The notes beneath the pieces were generated by a model, which saw nothing but the letters and a program-made list of their open reading frames with translations, was not told the origin of the DNA and did not search any database. Positions 23,780 through 63,669 of a stretch of DNA of 64,000 nucleotides are shown here, piece by piece (positions within the stretch are counted from its first letter, which is position 1; the number at the start of each line of letters is the position of its first letter). The position numbers and the translations under genes are program-made. The DNA is from Diphasiastrum complanatum (taxonomy: Eukaryota; Streptophyta; Lycopodiopsida; Lycopodiales; Lycopodiaceae): positions 31,129,767 through 31,193,766 of the forward strand of contig CM055096.1 in assembly GCA_029204225.1 (NCBI GenBank), in the 5' to 3' direction.

Positions 23780-24370
23780 TCCATCATCGGCTCACTAATG
23801 TATGCAATGATCTACACTCGACCCGACATTACATATTCGATCAGTTCACTCAGCCAGTTCCTATCGAATCCAGGTCTAACCCATTGGAAAGTGCTCACAA
23901 AGGTCATGAAGTACATCCAGGAAACCAAACATGTTAGCATCTGTTATGGAGGCAGCCAACCTACCAACATACTCGAAGGATACACAGATGCGGATTGGGG
24001 GATATCGATATCAGAAGATCGACTTCTGGATTTATATATTTATACAATCAAGGCCCAATCTCATGAAACAGCCAAAAGCAGACCTCAGTAGCATTATCAT
24101 CAACCGTATCAGAATACATTGCTACCACGAATGCTACAAAAAAGCCAATTTGGCTGAGGCACTTGCTAGCAGAAATCAACCTTGCATAGTCACATCCAAC
24201 GACCATCTTTTGTGACAACCAAAGCACCATAGCTCTCTCTCTCAATCCGAGATTTCTATTGTAGGACAGAATCAATGGCAGCAGATTACTTCAGAAAGGC
24301 TCTATCAAAGGAGCACCACCTCAAATTCAACGACATGTTGAATATGAAAATCAAAAGTTTTTAGGATCCA
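23780..24370 (+). pseudogene. copia RNase H domain and pol C-terminus
   Basis: YAMIYTRPDITYSISSLSQF and THWKVLTKVMKYIQ lead into GYTDADWG, with the first RNase H Asp. After a frame change come SEYIATTNATKK (catalytic Glu), a CDNQSTIALS block, and finally codons approaching the polypurine-like TTAAGAGAG before the 3' LTR. Frame breaks show it is non-functional. Confidence 0.82.
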
Positions 24371-24381
24371 CATTAAGAGAG

Positions 24382-24988
24382 TGTTGGAATTCGATGCTTA
24401 GCCTCAAATCCATTCAATAATGAGCATCCTGAAAAACCAGAAACAAAAGGCTCAAATTTTTGATTATAGGATTGAAAAATTCAGAATCAAATTTTTCTAG
24501 GATTCTTCAATACCGGATCAAGTCAAAATTTTTTATATTTTTCGAGTCAGTACTTTTTGAGTCATTGTACATTTTTCGATACTTGTAAGTATCGATATTG
24601 TCGGTCTATTGACCCAACGACTTCGTGTTGATAGTCCCCCCACTTTGTACATGCATTAACTATAACTAGGCGGTTGTAATAACTGCAACAAAAGGTACTT
24701 GTAGATATTTTGTAGGATAGCAATCCTAGGATCTTCATAAGAAAACTTCTTCTGATTATTCGAGTTACTGTAGCCAGCGTTATCATGCTCAACTAGCTGA
24801 AGTTATTACTTCAAGCAATTGTACTCATTGTTGATATTAATCAGAGTGCAATTTCAGTCTCACTACTGTATTGTTCATTTGTGTATATGTGAATCATTCA
24901 TTTTATACGTTCTGTTGCTAAATGTGGCGTTTTCGATCCTACACGAGCCCGCTCGAGCTTCCGTTGACTAGCCTCTCGATTTACGACA
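24382..24988 (+). repeat. 3' LTR of the copia element (~607 bp)
   Basis: It starts TGTTGGAATTC right after a purine stretch and shares its first ~135 bp with the stub at 18699. The 3' limit is set at TTTACGACA (24988), giving a TG...CA LTR and a near-match target duplication ATACC. The right end is inferred because the partner LTR is truncated. Confidence 0.7.
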
Positions 24989-25081
24989 ATACCTTTCCAA
25001 GAATATTATAATAATTATTAAGATTTTAATCCATGTGGTGGCATCATAAAAGGTCAAAGGGGTAATGTAGTTATTTCTCAT

Positions 25082-25891
25082 TTGCGTGATTCAATCGCTT
25101 TATATTTTGGAAAATACTACATGACCAATAAGAGACTACAAGATAAAAATAAAACTTTAGATACTTTGTATGTTGAATTTCTGCAATCTAGTAATTTTAG
25201 GAGGAGTTGGGCTTTAATGTCAATGTGTCTTTGGATTCAAAATAAAAGGCAATTGATGAGAAGAGCCATGAAGAATCCCAATGATCCCTCATGGCCTAGA
25301 TTGTGCTCCAAGTGAGATTAGAGGAAGGTGAAAGAGGAAATGTTGCAAAACAATCATGCTAAGTCACCAATGAAAAATTGCAAAACATGGACAAAGCCAT
25401 TTGTAATCAGGAGGAAGGGCAATCTAGAGGCCCAATTTGTAAGTGTATTAATCTTTACTATACTATTAATTTTGCATTGAAAGTGTTAATGCTTTCCATT
25501 TATCTATTTATTTATGTATTGCTAAATTATATTTTGTGTTTTATGTAGCTTAGAAATTATGGATGACACATGATCGTGGAAGAGTACAAACAAGGTTATT
25601 TCAACATTAAGGCTTTTATGGCATCACTTGGGGTGCATCCAATTGTAAACTCTTACTCTTTAATTTCATTCAAATTGCTTACTTTGTGATGTAAATTAGT
25701 CCAATCTAAATTTAAATCGAATCTATTTCTCTATTTTGTAGAGAGGCTCTACATCTTCAATCATACAAGATGTAGATGATGAAGATGTGAAAGAAAATGT
25801 GAATGAAGGCAAAGGAGACTTTGATGATGTGGACACCAATGTAAATCTACAAGGTGAAGGAAGCGACAAGGGGGCATATGATATTGATTAA
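25082..25891 (+). pseudogene. possible exon fragments of an unidentified gene or transposase
   Basis: Three coding-like blocks are separated by sequences with plausible splice sites: 25082-~25449 (a stop at 25315 interrupts it), ~25550-25650 (EYKQGYFNIKAFMASLG) ending before GTAAAC, and 25741-25891 after TTTTGTAG (RGSTSSIIQDVDDEDVKE..., acidic tail to TAA). The style resembles a decayed plant transposon gene, but I recognise no family. Confidence 0.3.
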
Positions 25892-26999
25892 AAATCTTCA
25901 ATCATATTTAAAGCAATGTTAATTTTTTTATATGAATTATATTAAAGTATTAATTGTATGGCCTTCAACAAGGCAATGAGTAAAGAGAGAATTTATTTCC
26001 TCCTTAGTTTTCTTGGAATTGTACCTTGTGACTATTCATGAATTGAATGTAAGCTATTATGAATCAAATGCAATGAATAAGCTATTATGAATTAAATGCT
26101 ATACATCTATTATGAATTGAATGCAATGTATCTTGATCTGGAAGCACATGATTTGCACGATTGAATGCAATGGAAAGCACGATAAGATGTATCAGTAGAT
26201 AATACACTAAATCATCAAGTGAATATAAAGGAATGTGTTTTGATTTACATCTAAAGTATTCTTTTGCAATTAATGGTGTATTTCTTCACAATGAATGCTC
26301 TTTCTTTAATCTTATATTCAAATATAAATGAAAAAGACAAAAGATTTTGGAATCTATACCAATAACATATGATCACAAAAGGAGATTAACATTGAACAAT
26401 AAAAATAGTACTACCATGTACCAAGCCACACTCAAATCTCACCCTCATCTCATCCTCACTCCCATCTTTCTCTCTTTTCTTAGTCTCAAACACACAATAA
26501 CAGAGCTTCCAAACTACAAACCCATCAACCATAGAGCCAAAATTGAGTTCGGAACCATTTTGGCCGGCACACCAAAATGCTTAAAAAATCAACAAATTTG
26601 TGTAGATTATCTACGCATGGATAACTATTCGTGCTCTATCCACAGACTCAACTCTCTAGATTTTACATGGTCTATCCACATGTGAATATATATATCGATG
26701 CAATATCCTTGCAAAAGTTGAGCCTTTTTAATTTGTTGTTTACTATGGCATGAAATATCCGTGCATAAATAATCCATACAAAAAGCTTGGCCACTTCAGT
26801 GGTGGGCACCAATGGCCGGATTTTGGAAGAATGAAAAATCCACGTGATTCAAAATTTTCAATTTGTGGTCTCACGGAGATTGTTGGTGCTGGTAAACACA
26901 TTTGCGTGAAACATCCACACGTATATTCTCTCCTATCAAGTATGGAGATGAGGGAAATCACATAGTGAAAGGGCACCAGAGCAACAAAAACCATTCATC
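25892..26999. other. unassigned AT-rich sequence
   Basis: No supported gene. A GGTGGGCACCAA motif near 26,802 also occurs at about 48,031, hinting at a shared repeat family. Confidence 0.3.
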
Positions 27000-27750
27000 A
27001 AATAGTCCCAAGCCTATATTTTAGAGCAAGAAATGCGACTTGGTCCATCAAGTGTATGAAGATACATGTTAATGTATCCCGTGAGAATCGCAGAGAGAGG
27101 ATTAGGAGGGATGATGGAGTTCCAGTGGTCGATGCAAGGGAGGGGAGAGTTTGGAGCATAGATGTTAATAATGTTGAAAGAGAAGCCACACTTAGAAATA
27201 GAGCAGACGTTGGCACGACCAGCCGACAATGAGTGATGGGAAGCTAGCTTCCATTCTCTGGAGACCAGTGTAACTAGACCTCCATGAGTACCATTTGTAG
27301 GAGTGTAGGAGTAATTAAAGTTGCAAGTGAACGTTTTAGTTCACATGTCTAGAAAGAAAGTCACTCAGTTTATTTTCTTGAAGGTAGACAACTAAATTGC
27401 GATGAGGAAGGGACATGAGGTATTGAAAGAGTAGAGAGTGATGCAAAGGAAAATTGAGCCCTCGAACATTCCAAGTGAACATATTCATAGGAAATGTAAA
27501 AATGAAGGAGAAGGGTGTAACATGTCTACAAAGAATGCAAAGCAAAAGATGAAAGAGCAGACCTTCAAGAAACTTCCCATTTTGGCTCAAGGTAGAACAT
27601 CAGACAAGTCTTTAGCTTTTGCTCGAGCCATAGCCTTGATAGAGGTACGGGTCACCACTTTTTTTTTTGGTTTGTGATTGTCCCATTTCCAGTGGAGGAC
27701 TCCAAAGTTTCGCTAAAGGTGCCGGTTGAGCCATCAATCAATAAGCTCTC
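27000..27750 (-). mobile_element. L1-type LINE fragment: endonuclease start and ORF1 tail, minus strand
   Basis: On the minus strand 27480-27340 encodes FTWNVRGLNFPLHHSLL...LQENKLSDF, the start of the APE-type endonuclease (S/T-W-N-x-R-G and L-Q-E-T-K motifs with the catalytic Asn and Glu). In other frames further left come GTHGGLVTLVS and FNIINIYAPNSPL, the next conserved blocks. To the right (27,500-27,750) a basic Lys-rich stretch may be the end of ORF1. The reverse transcriptase is missing, and frameshifts make it a pseudogene. Confidence 0.75.
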
Positions 27751-28690
27751 ATGTGACAATTCGTCAAAAGGCTATGTAGTTTCATATATTCCACTCTTTC
27801 CTAGCACCATTACGGAGAGCTGTAAGTTCTCTAAACTCATGATCTATAGAAGTGTTGTCTGAAGGACTTGTAGATAGGGGATCTCTTTGAACGTCTTGCC
27901 TTTGGGACCAAAATGCTTTTTCGTAGAATCTTTCTAAAGGCTGTTTGTCGTACGGTGAATATTTGGCACCGGGTCTAAGGAAGAGTTTGGTGTCAAATCA
28001 AGAGTCTTTGCTTGGGCAAAGTCTATTTCAACATGGTGCAAAATTGTTGGCTCATCAAGTTCAGTCCTCGTTAACTACATTATTAGCTTTGCCGTGATAA
28101 TAGTAAGCTATTGTGAGGATTTGTTAAATGCTAAGGGTGTCATTCTTGGGTGAGTCTAGGCATTATAATGAGTTTTGTTTTTTATGTTTTTATTCTCCTA
28201 GAATGCAATCTTTGTTTTTTGTTTTTGACTATTGAAATCCCTTGTGTAAGGCAAAGATTCTCATGATAATATTAGTCACGTTGTTTATCGTTGAATATGG
28301 ATGATTGGCAAGTATTATCTATTTGTGATACCCATCGATTAGTGTTGGTCATACTTTTGCTTTTGAATATTGATAGTTACAAGCATTGATAACATCAAAA
28401 TTACTATTGGCAGCTACAAGTATTACTCACATGCAAGTGCCAAATTCTAATTTTGCATTCAATTATTGTTTGAGTGAATATTGGTAGGGTTGTGGCAAAT
28501 TTTTCATACTAGCCATAATAATTTAGAACTCTTTTTAATAAGTGCATGTTTCGAGCATTAGCTTTCCATATGGAATTATTGGATGATATAAATCTTTCTC
28601 TAACAAAGAACCACTAATGGAAGCCATAGCAAGAAATCGACGTACTTGTCAGGCCCTCATTAAAATAGAGTTAGGCAAGAATTCTAACAC
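27751..28690. other. unassigned sequence
   Basis: AT-rich, no supported gene. The 5' part of the LINE may extend into it. Confidence 0.25.
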
Positions 28691-28693
28691 TCA

Positions 28694-28888
28694 GTTCAGA
28701 CAAGGCTACCTGCTAAGTTCAAGCATATCACTAAGACTAGGATTTTCCTAGTAACGGCGAGTGAACCGGAAAGTGCCCAACTTGAGAATCGCACGACCGT
28801 TGCCGTGCGAATTGTAGTATGAAGAAGTGTCCTCTGCAACAGACCGGGGGCCCAAGTTCCTTGGAATGGGATGTTGTAGAGGGTCTAT
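28694..28888 (+). rRNA. 25S rRNA 5'-end pseudogene fragment
   Basis: The segment follows the start of nuclear 25S rRNA: CTGCTAAGTTCAAGCATATCA, then CCTAGTAACGGCGAG, CTTGAGAATCG, GAATTGTAGT, AGAAG-GTCCTC and ACCGGGGGCCCAAGTTCC. It has many substitutions, and about 20 nt are lost where normal 25S has GCGGAGGAAAAGAAACTAAC. A dispersed dead fragment, not an rDNA unit: no 5.8S or further 25S is present on either side. Confidence 0.9.
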
Positions 28889-29353
28889 CTACTTGCCTAA
28901 CGTTGTTTCAAGTATTAGAGTATTGATATCCAAGGACCTTCATTCTCTAAGAACCATCTTCTATTTATAATTGACATGTATGCATCTTGGTTTTCAAGGG
29001 AGGCTAGAGCCTCACCAAACAAACTTTGGATACCAAGCCAGCAAAGTGAGCAAAAATCCAATTGGATTTACATTTGAGAGGTATGAAAAAATTAGAGATA
29101 AAAGATTTGAGTGTGGATTCCAATAAAAGATATGAGTGTGGATTTATATTTGAGAGGCCTCAAAAAATTTGAGGTAAAAGATTTAGTCTCTAAAATAAGA
29201 CTGGACAATACTTGCTAATGCTCACCCCAAAATCAATATTTGGATGCATGCCAGAAGCCTCGCATTTGCATTTGTTCTTTGCAGCTTGGTTTCGTGTCGG
29301 GGGTAAATCTGGGACAGGGAAACTCTTTTGATGCCATGCTAACCTCATCGGAT
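28889..29353. promoter_or_regulatory. presumed upstream region of the RsmB-like gene
   Basis: The 460 bp between the 25S fragment and the first upstream ATG must contain the promoter if the gene starts where modelled. No clear TATA box stands out. A TTCTTTGCAG sequence near 29,280 could be a 5'-UTR splice acceptor. Confidence 0.3.
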
Positions 29354-29409
29354 ATGGCATTTGTTGTTATGAGTAACAAGGTTGCTCTTTTTTGCGAGCT
29401 CAGATCAGC

Positions 29410-29413
<4 letters not shown>
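29354..29413 (+). other. 19-codon upstream ORF overlapping the start codon (ATGA)
   Basis: ATG at 29354 opens a 19-codon frame (a second in-frame ATG is at 29369) that ends with TGA at 29411-29413. The TGA overlaps the modelled start ATG at 29410 as ATGA. Upstream ORFs touching the start in this way can reduce or couple translation. Whether it lies in the mRNA is not known from sequence. Confidence 0.4.
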
Positions 29414-58287
<28,874 letters not shown>

Positions 58288-58413
58288 GTGTGACTCTACA
58301 CAATATCATCAGTCTCATGTGCGTTTGCTATAAATGAATTGCTACCTTACAGTTGGATTGAATCTATAGCTTCCTGAAGAATATCGCAATTTCTTTTTTT
58401 TCACATTTATATT

Positions 58414-58898
58414 AGTTATGATCAAAATCTCAGGTGTTGAATCAATGAAGCATAAAAGACCGCAATAGACTAAAGCCCTACAAGCAATAGACAAGACAAT
58501 AGGTTCTCCCACGAAGAGCCCAAGCAATACCAATCAATAATCTAAAAAATGAGTGTACAAATGCCCCTATAAATACCCTACCAATGAACCCTAAAATAGG
58601 AATTCAAAAGTAAAGGGAGGCAAAATGTGGAGGGAAAATAGTGCGCCCTCCTACGGGCCCCCACTCCACATATAACCATATAATAAGGGCCCAAGGCCAG
58701 TCAATGTCATAAAAAAGGACCCAGTGCGGGTCATAAGCATATAAAAAGGCTTTGGGGCATGTACATGACTAATATAAAATGCGTAACCAGAAATATACAT
58801 GACCAACAGTAAATTTAAAGAGGCCTGCGGAATATATGCAGAGTAGCCCAGTAGGCCTGTATCCTGTAGTTCGTAACTCTCCCTGGCTATAAAGAACA
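58414..58898 (-). repeat. chromovirus 3' LTR (~485 bp)
   Basis: It shares AGTTATGATCAAAATCTCAG and the following ~325 bp with the right copy. The inner edge is set by TGTTCTTTATAGCC (minus strand) next to the polypurine tract. The outer edge is either AGTTATG (58414, giving an unusual TG...CT LTR) or TGATC (58419, giving TG...CA). Confidence 0.88.
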
Positions 58899-58908
58899 TT
58901 GCCCCCAA
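58899..58908 (-). other. polypurine tract
   Basis: On the minus strand TTGGGGGCAA directly precedes the TGTTCTTTAT start of the 3' LTR. Confidence 0.8.
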
Positions 58909-58954
58909 TGTAGACAAAATAAGATAAGAACCAGTGCCAGAGAAAAATACTGCA

Positions 58955-59692
58955 TCAAGATATCCCATCTGAGAAAGGAACATCAAGAGAAGCCGGAGCA
59001 TCTCGAGAAGCAATGGTAGCTGCAAGTGATCGAGCCTGATCAGCCAGGATAGGGGTATGATAAAAAACATCAATGGGCTCCCAAGTAGCCTCCTCAATAG
59101 GACGACCATTCCACTGAACCAAAAACTGAACCTGCCGATGGCGACGACTATGCAATAAGCGCACCTGTAAAATAGCAGCTGGCAGGAATGGAAAAAGCTC
59201 TGGATCTGTAGGAAATGAGGAATCTCGAGGAGCATCATCCTCAATAGGAGCACGTAATAAACTGACATGAAAGATATCACAAGCCCGAGTAGCAGCAGGT
59301 AGCTCAAGACGATATGTAACTGGACTGAGGCGCTCAAGAATCTGAAAAGGCCCATAATAGCGCGGCGCAAGCTTCTCAGTAGAAGCAAGACCTTGTACGA
59401 AACGATGGCGAGCAAAGCGTAACCTGAGAAAAACAGTATCTCCCTCTGCAAACTCAACATGGCGTCGATGATGATCAACAATGGTCATGTACCGCTGCTG
59501 AATATGCTGTAAATGAGTAGCAGCTCTAGTAATAATCTCCCGAGCACTCGAAAGATAAGATGAAATAGTAACAGGTGCATCATCTGGAGGAGCAGGTATA
59601 TCGGGTAGAACTGGTGAGTATCCATGAGCAAGCAGGAAAGGAGAAACACTTGTGCTGGAACTAACAGAACTGTTATAACTATACTCAGCCAA
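58955..59692 (-). pseudogene. chromovirus integrase C-terminus and chromodomain
   Basis: A 245-codon open stretch. It starts with AEYSYNSS (end of the integrase core), then FLRLRFARHRF, KLAPRYYGPFQILERLSPVTY (GPY/F module) and CDIFHVSLLR. It ends with a chromodomain: VQFLVQWNGRPIEEATWEPI has the aromatic cage-type W-N-G and T-W-E-P residues. Chromodomains guide integration to particular chromatin. It is cut from the integrase core by TGA at 59,708. Confidence 0.9.
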
Positions 59693-59707
59693 ACATAAAT
59701 GCTGATT

Positions 59708-60196
59708 TCAATCACGACCAGAAGGAGAAACATAATGTCGTAAATAATCCTCCAATACCCGGTTAATAACCTCAGACTGACCATCCGCAGAAGAATGATA
59801 AGCAGTGCCCATAAGTATCCTAACATCCAAGATACGCATAAGCTCTGTCCAAAAACCTGATGTAAACTTGGTATCCCGATCAGTAAGTATAGATCGTGGG
59901 AGACTATGTAAGCGGAAAATCTCAGAAATAAATATACGATCACACTGCTCTGCTGTAATAGTACGTCTGACTGGTATGAAATGAGCTTGTTTAGAAAACC
60001 TATCAACTACCACCAAACAAGAGTCATGACCACGCTGAGTACGGGGAAGACCTAAAATGAAGTCCATAGATATATCAGTCCACTGGCGGGAAGGAATAGG
60101 CCAACTTTGAAGGAGACCGCCAGGTTTTTCACGGGAATACTTGTTACGAAGGCAAAAATCACAAGTATGAATAAGGTGGGAAAGCTCACGCTTCAT
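59708..60196 (-). pseudogene. chromovirus integrase core
   Basis: CDFCLRNKYSREKPGGLL carries the C-x-x-C of the zinc finger. The catalytic residues are visible: Asp in WTDISMDFILGLP, Asp in ILTDRDTKFTSGFW, Glu in SADGQSEVINR. A TGA stop stands where the family has Trp on both sides of this stretch (FY-W-PSMK upstream, GRD-W-NQHL downstream). Confidence 0.92.
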
Positions 60197-60583
60197 GGAA
60201 GGTCAATAAAAATGTTCTTTCAAACGGAACAAGGACTTCTGAAAACCAAAATGGCCACCAACAGGAGAGGAATGGGCATCAAGAAGGAGCTGTGGCCGTA
60301 TGTCGAGAGTGCTGGGAATACATCACGAACCATAGTGAAACAAACGATGATTAACAATGGAATAAACCTGGTGAGGATGAGAGGAAGGACGAGAGGCAGA
60401 CGACATAATATCATGAAAGTCTGGACATGTGGCATAAGCCTGAGGAAGATTATCATACCAAGAGTGGGGAGACGTAACAAGACTGTAAGTAAGAGCAGGT
60501 AAACGAGACAAAGCATCAGCAGCAACGTTACTTTTACCAGGCTTATAATGAATATCAAAATGAAAGGACTGTAAAAATTGAAG
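60197..60583 (-). pseudogene. chromovirus RNase H end and integrase lead-in
   Basis: After the TGA at 60584 the frame continues LQFLQSFHFDIHYKPGKSN and ALSRLPAL, the RNase H C-terminus with the last catalytic Asp region (A-A-D-A-L-S-R). The linker to integrase follows, with another TGA near 60,320 (RLFHYGS-stop-CIPS). Confidence 0.85.
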
Positions 60584-62017
60584 TCAACGGTACTGACGAT
60601 CACTAAGATCCTTTTGTGTATACAAATAACGAAGTGACTGGTGATCAGTAAAAACATCAAACGGAACACAATACAGATAATGACGCCACTTCTTTAAAGC
60701 AAAAATGATAGCAAACAACTCTTTTTCATGACTGGGATAGCGCTGCTCATACGAACGAAGACGACGGGATTCATATGCAATAACACACTGACGCTGACGT
60801 AACAAAGCACCTAATCCTGTGGAACTAGCATCAGTCTCAACAGCAAAACGCTGGGAAAAATTCGGAAGACATAAAACAGGGGCAGTGGTAAGCCTAACCT
60901 TCAAAGTATCAAAAGCTGACTGACATGCGGGAGTCCAAGCAAACGAAGTTTCCTTTTTCAACAGAGCATGCAAAGGAGATACAAGAGTGGCAAAATGAGC
61001 AACTGGTTTATGAAGATGGATAGCAAGACCAAGAAAGATACGAACATCATGAACATCAGCAGACACAGGCCATGAAAGAATAGAACGGACCTTACGAGGG
61101 TCGAGACGAACAGTACCATAAGTAACAAAGAAGCCCAAAAACTCGATTTGTACAACAACAAAAGAACATTTAGAACGTTTAGCATACAGATGATGAGTAA
61201 CTAACAAAACAAAAACAGAACGAACGTGCTGAACATGAAGAGAGAGAGTGGTGCTATAAATGAGGATATCGTCAAAATAAACAATGACACACTTTCCAAG
61301 CAGAGGACGAAAGATGTTATTCATGACATTCTGAAAAGTGGGCGGGCCATTGGTAACACCAAAAGGAAGGACACGAAACTCATGCAGACCAAAGTGGGTA
61401 CGGAAAGCTGTCTTGTGCTCATCAGGAGGATGCATACGAATCTGGTGATAACCGGAACGGAGGTCAAGTTTAGAAAAGATCTTGGCTTGGCCTAACTGGT
61501 CAAACAGGTCATCCATATGAGGGATAGGGTACTGATTACAGATAGTAAGTTTATTTAAAGCACGATAATCAATACATAGACGTTTAGTACCATCCTTCTT
61601 ATCAACAAGTAAAACAGGAGTACCAAAAGGACTGTGGCTAGGAACAATAAGGCCTTGACGTAATAAATCAGACACCTGACGCTGGACTTCCTCGCGCTCA
61701 ACAATAGACATACGAAAAGGAGGACGAGAAGGAGGTGATGCATAGGAAACAAGGTCTATATGGTGGTTGACATCTCGTAAAGGTGGTAACTGAGTCGGCT
61801 CTCTAAAAACATGCTCAAATTCACGCAACAGTTCAGAAAATACCTGTGGCAAAGGTGGTGCATCCGCAATAGGCTGAACTGGCTGAACAAAAAGAATAGC
61901 CGCACAGCGGGCCTTCGGGAGGCTCCGTATGAACTGCTTCTCGGAAATAAGCTGATAGTCCTGCCGAGAATCAATACCGGAAAATATATGCTGAGTACCA
62001 TCATGAGAGAATGTCAA
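60584..62017 (-). pseudogene. chromovirus reverse transcriptase and RNase H
   Basis: 477 codons, the longest intact stretch. The RT blocks are complete: PPLRDVNHHIDL, LIVPSHSPFGTPVLLVDKKDG, CIDYRALNKLT, FSKLDLRSGYHQIRM (first Asp), PFGVTNGPPTFQNVMN, VIVYFDDILIYS (Asp pair intact). RNase H starts FAVETDASSTGLGALL with Glu in SHEKELFAI. It ends with a TGA in place of a conserved Trp. Upstream it joins the protease end ILLGADWF in the same frame. Confidence 0.93.
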
Positions 62018-62034
62018 TGTCTGCTGCTGGAGGT

Positions 62035-62922
62035 CTACTGTAACCGCACCAAGGGATGCAAACCAATCAGCACCGAGGAGGATGGAGAGGAAAAAATAGG
62101 ACGTGTGAAAGGACGCGAAGGACGAGAAACAGAGGAAGAGATGGGAGAGTACTTGTGCTGCAGTGCGGTAGCAAGGGAGATGGCGTGAGAAAGAGTAAGT
62201 GGAAAAAAAGAAGAAACATCATACCTGAATGCGCCTCGTAGACCAGCAACGTAGCGAGAGATGAGCTCCAGTGTAGAAATATTTGGGAATAGATAGGAAA
62301 GCTCTGTAAACCGTGTCGTATAAGCAGCCAAGTCACCAGTGTGAGATAAACTGCGAAAGATGTCGCGCTGTCGAATAAGCCACTGAGGATCAATCATCGC
62401 TAGGCGGAGTGCTGTCATAAACTCTGTCCAACTAGCAAGGCCAGGGTGTGAAGCCGTCTGGCGAAACATGCGCCACCAAGTAGCAACACGACTCTCCAAA
62501 TGTAAAGCAGCCAAATGTATCCGCTGAATGTCAGTCTTAGGAAACATAAGGAAGTAGGTCTCAAGGTTAGAATACCAATTCTCGAGTTCATTCCCATCGG
62601 ATGACCCAGAATACACAGTAAGCTGAACCTTATCCCTAAAGTCTCGTGGCAAAGGACCAGAAGATGAAGGAGTCTCGGGTGGTGGAAATGTACGCTGTGG
62701 GGGAACAGGTGAAGATAGTGGAGAAACACTGGACTGTAATGATAGTGTAGCAATCTGGGCAGAAAGAGCAATGAACGTCTCTCGTAACTCCTGGCGTAAA
62801 TCAGTGCGTACATCACTCATGGCTTCCCTAAGATGATCTCGGAATTCATGCCGTACTTCGTCAAGGTAAGTGGAAGACGGTATGCGAGGCTCAGAAGATG
62901 TAGGGGAAGTATCCATGGTCAA
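62035..62922 (-). pseudogene. chromovirus gag, fused to protease end by deletion
   Basis: 295 codons from ATG at 62922. The capsid region has FRDKVQLTVYSGSSDGNELENW, RVATWWRMFRQ, FMTALRLAMIDPQWLIR and ELISRYVAGLRG. The zinc knuckle and protease active site that should follow are missing: around 62,090 gag codons run directly into the last protease codons (in another frame, ILLGADWFASLGAVTV). The stop at 62035 comes from this out-of-frame junction. Confidence 0.9.
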
Positions 62923-63657
62923 GGAATGCCAGAAGTGAAGAGAGTGTAAGAAAAGCTTAATATCGGAGGGAGCGGACTTTTGTCGTCACCCCAAATACGC
63001 TTTAGGTACACAAACGACACTAAGAGCAAGAAAGGAAATGACAAATGTCAAGAAAAGGTGTGGAAAGCAAGGAAAAACCAGCAAAGATACCTCTCGATAG
63101 AGCTCCAAGCGTGTGCGAAGAGTTGGCTGGAAAATGTGACCACAAGGAGAATGAAAGTGGGCACTGGACAGCCTCCAATCAATGCTGAAAATATGGCTGA
63201 AAATCTGTGGAAAACGTGATGAAATAGGGCGATGGACAGCCTCCAATCAAAACTGAAATATGGCTGAAACTCTGCTGGAACAATGGCTGAAAAATGTGAT
63301 GAAGTAGGGCGCTGGACAGCGTCCAATCAATGCTGAAAAGATGGCTGGGAATCCTCTCCCTGAATCAAATGGGGGATTCAAAAAAAAGAGAGAAAAGGAT
63401 TTGGAACTTGGGCGCCGGAAATAATCTGCCCAAATTTTTTCTTTTCCGGCCGCCAAATCTAGCGGAAGTACTTCCGCTAACTATCTGCTAAAGCTCTGCC
63501 AAGGAAAATGCTCTGATGGGAGTTGGTCCTCCTCCAAACTGTGCTGAATGTTGCTGAAGCAAAGAGACGAAAGCCCTCAGCAAAGAGAGAAGAAATCAGC
63601 AAGGAAAATGGGCACCCAATCAGAAAATCAGATTTGAAATTCAGCAATCAGGAAAGT
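62923..63657 (-). other. chromovirus untranslated leader
   Basis: The region between primer site and gag start. It contains several copies of a TCCAATCAA(A/T)-CTGAAA-ATGGCTGAAA type unit (63,170-63,350), about 70-110 bp apart, which produce the repetitive open frames here. No gene. Confidence 0.75.
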
Positions 63658-63669
63658 GCTCTGATACCA
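63658..63669 (-). other. primer binding site for initiator-Met tRNA
   Basis: On the minus strand TGGTATCAGAGC, five bases or fewer from the LTR edge; complementary to the 3' end of plant initiator-Met tRNA. Confidence 0.92.

Noticed and set aside
28694-28888. A functional rRNA gene
   Set aside because: Only the first ~200 nt of 25S are present, with a deletion and many substitutions, and no neighbouring rDNA.
60107-62241. Plus-strand open frames across the chromovirus (for example 60107-60502, 61811-62188)
   Set aside because: Shadows of the well-supported minus-strand pol and gag frames.
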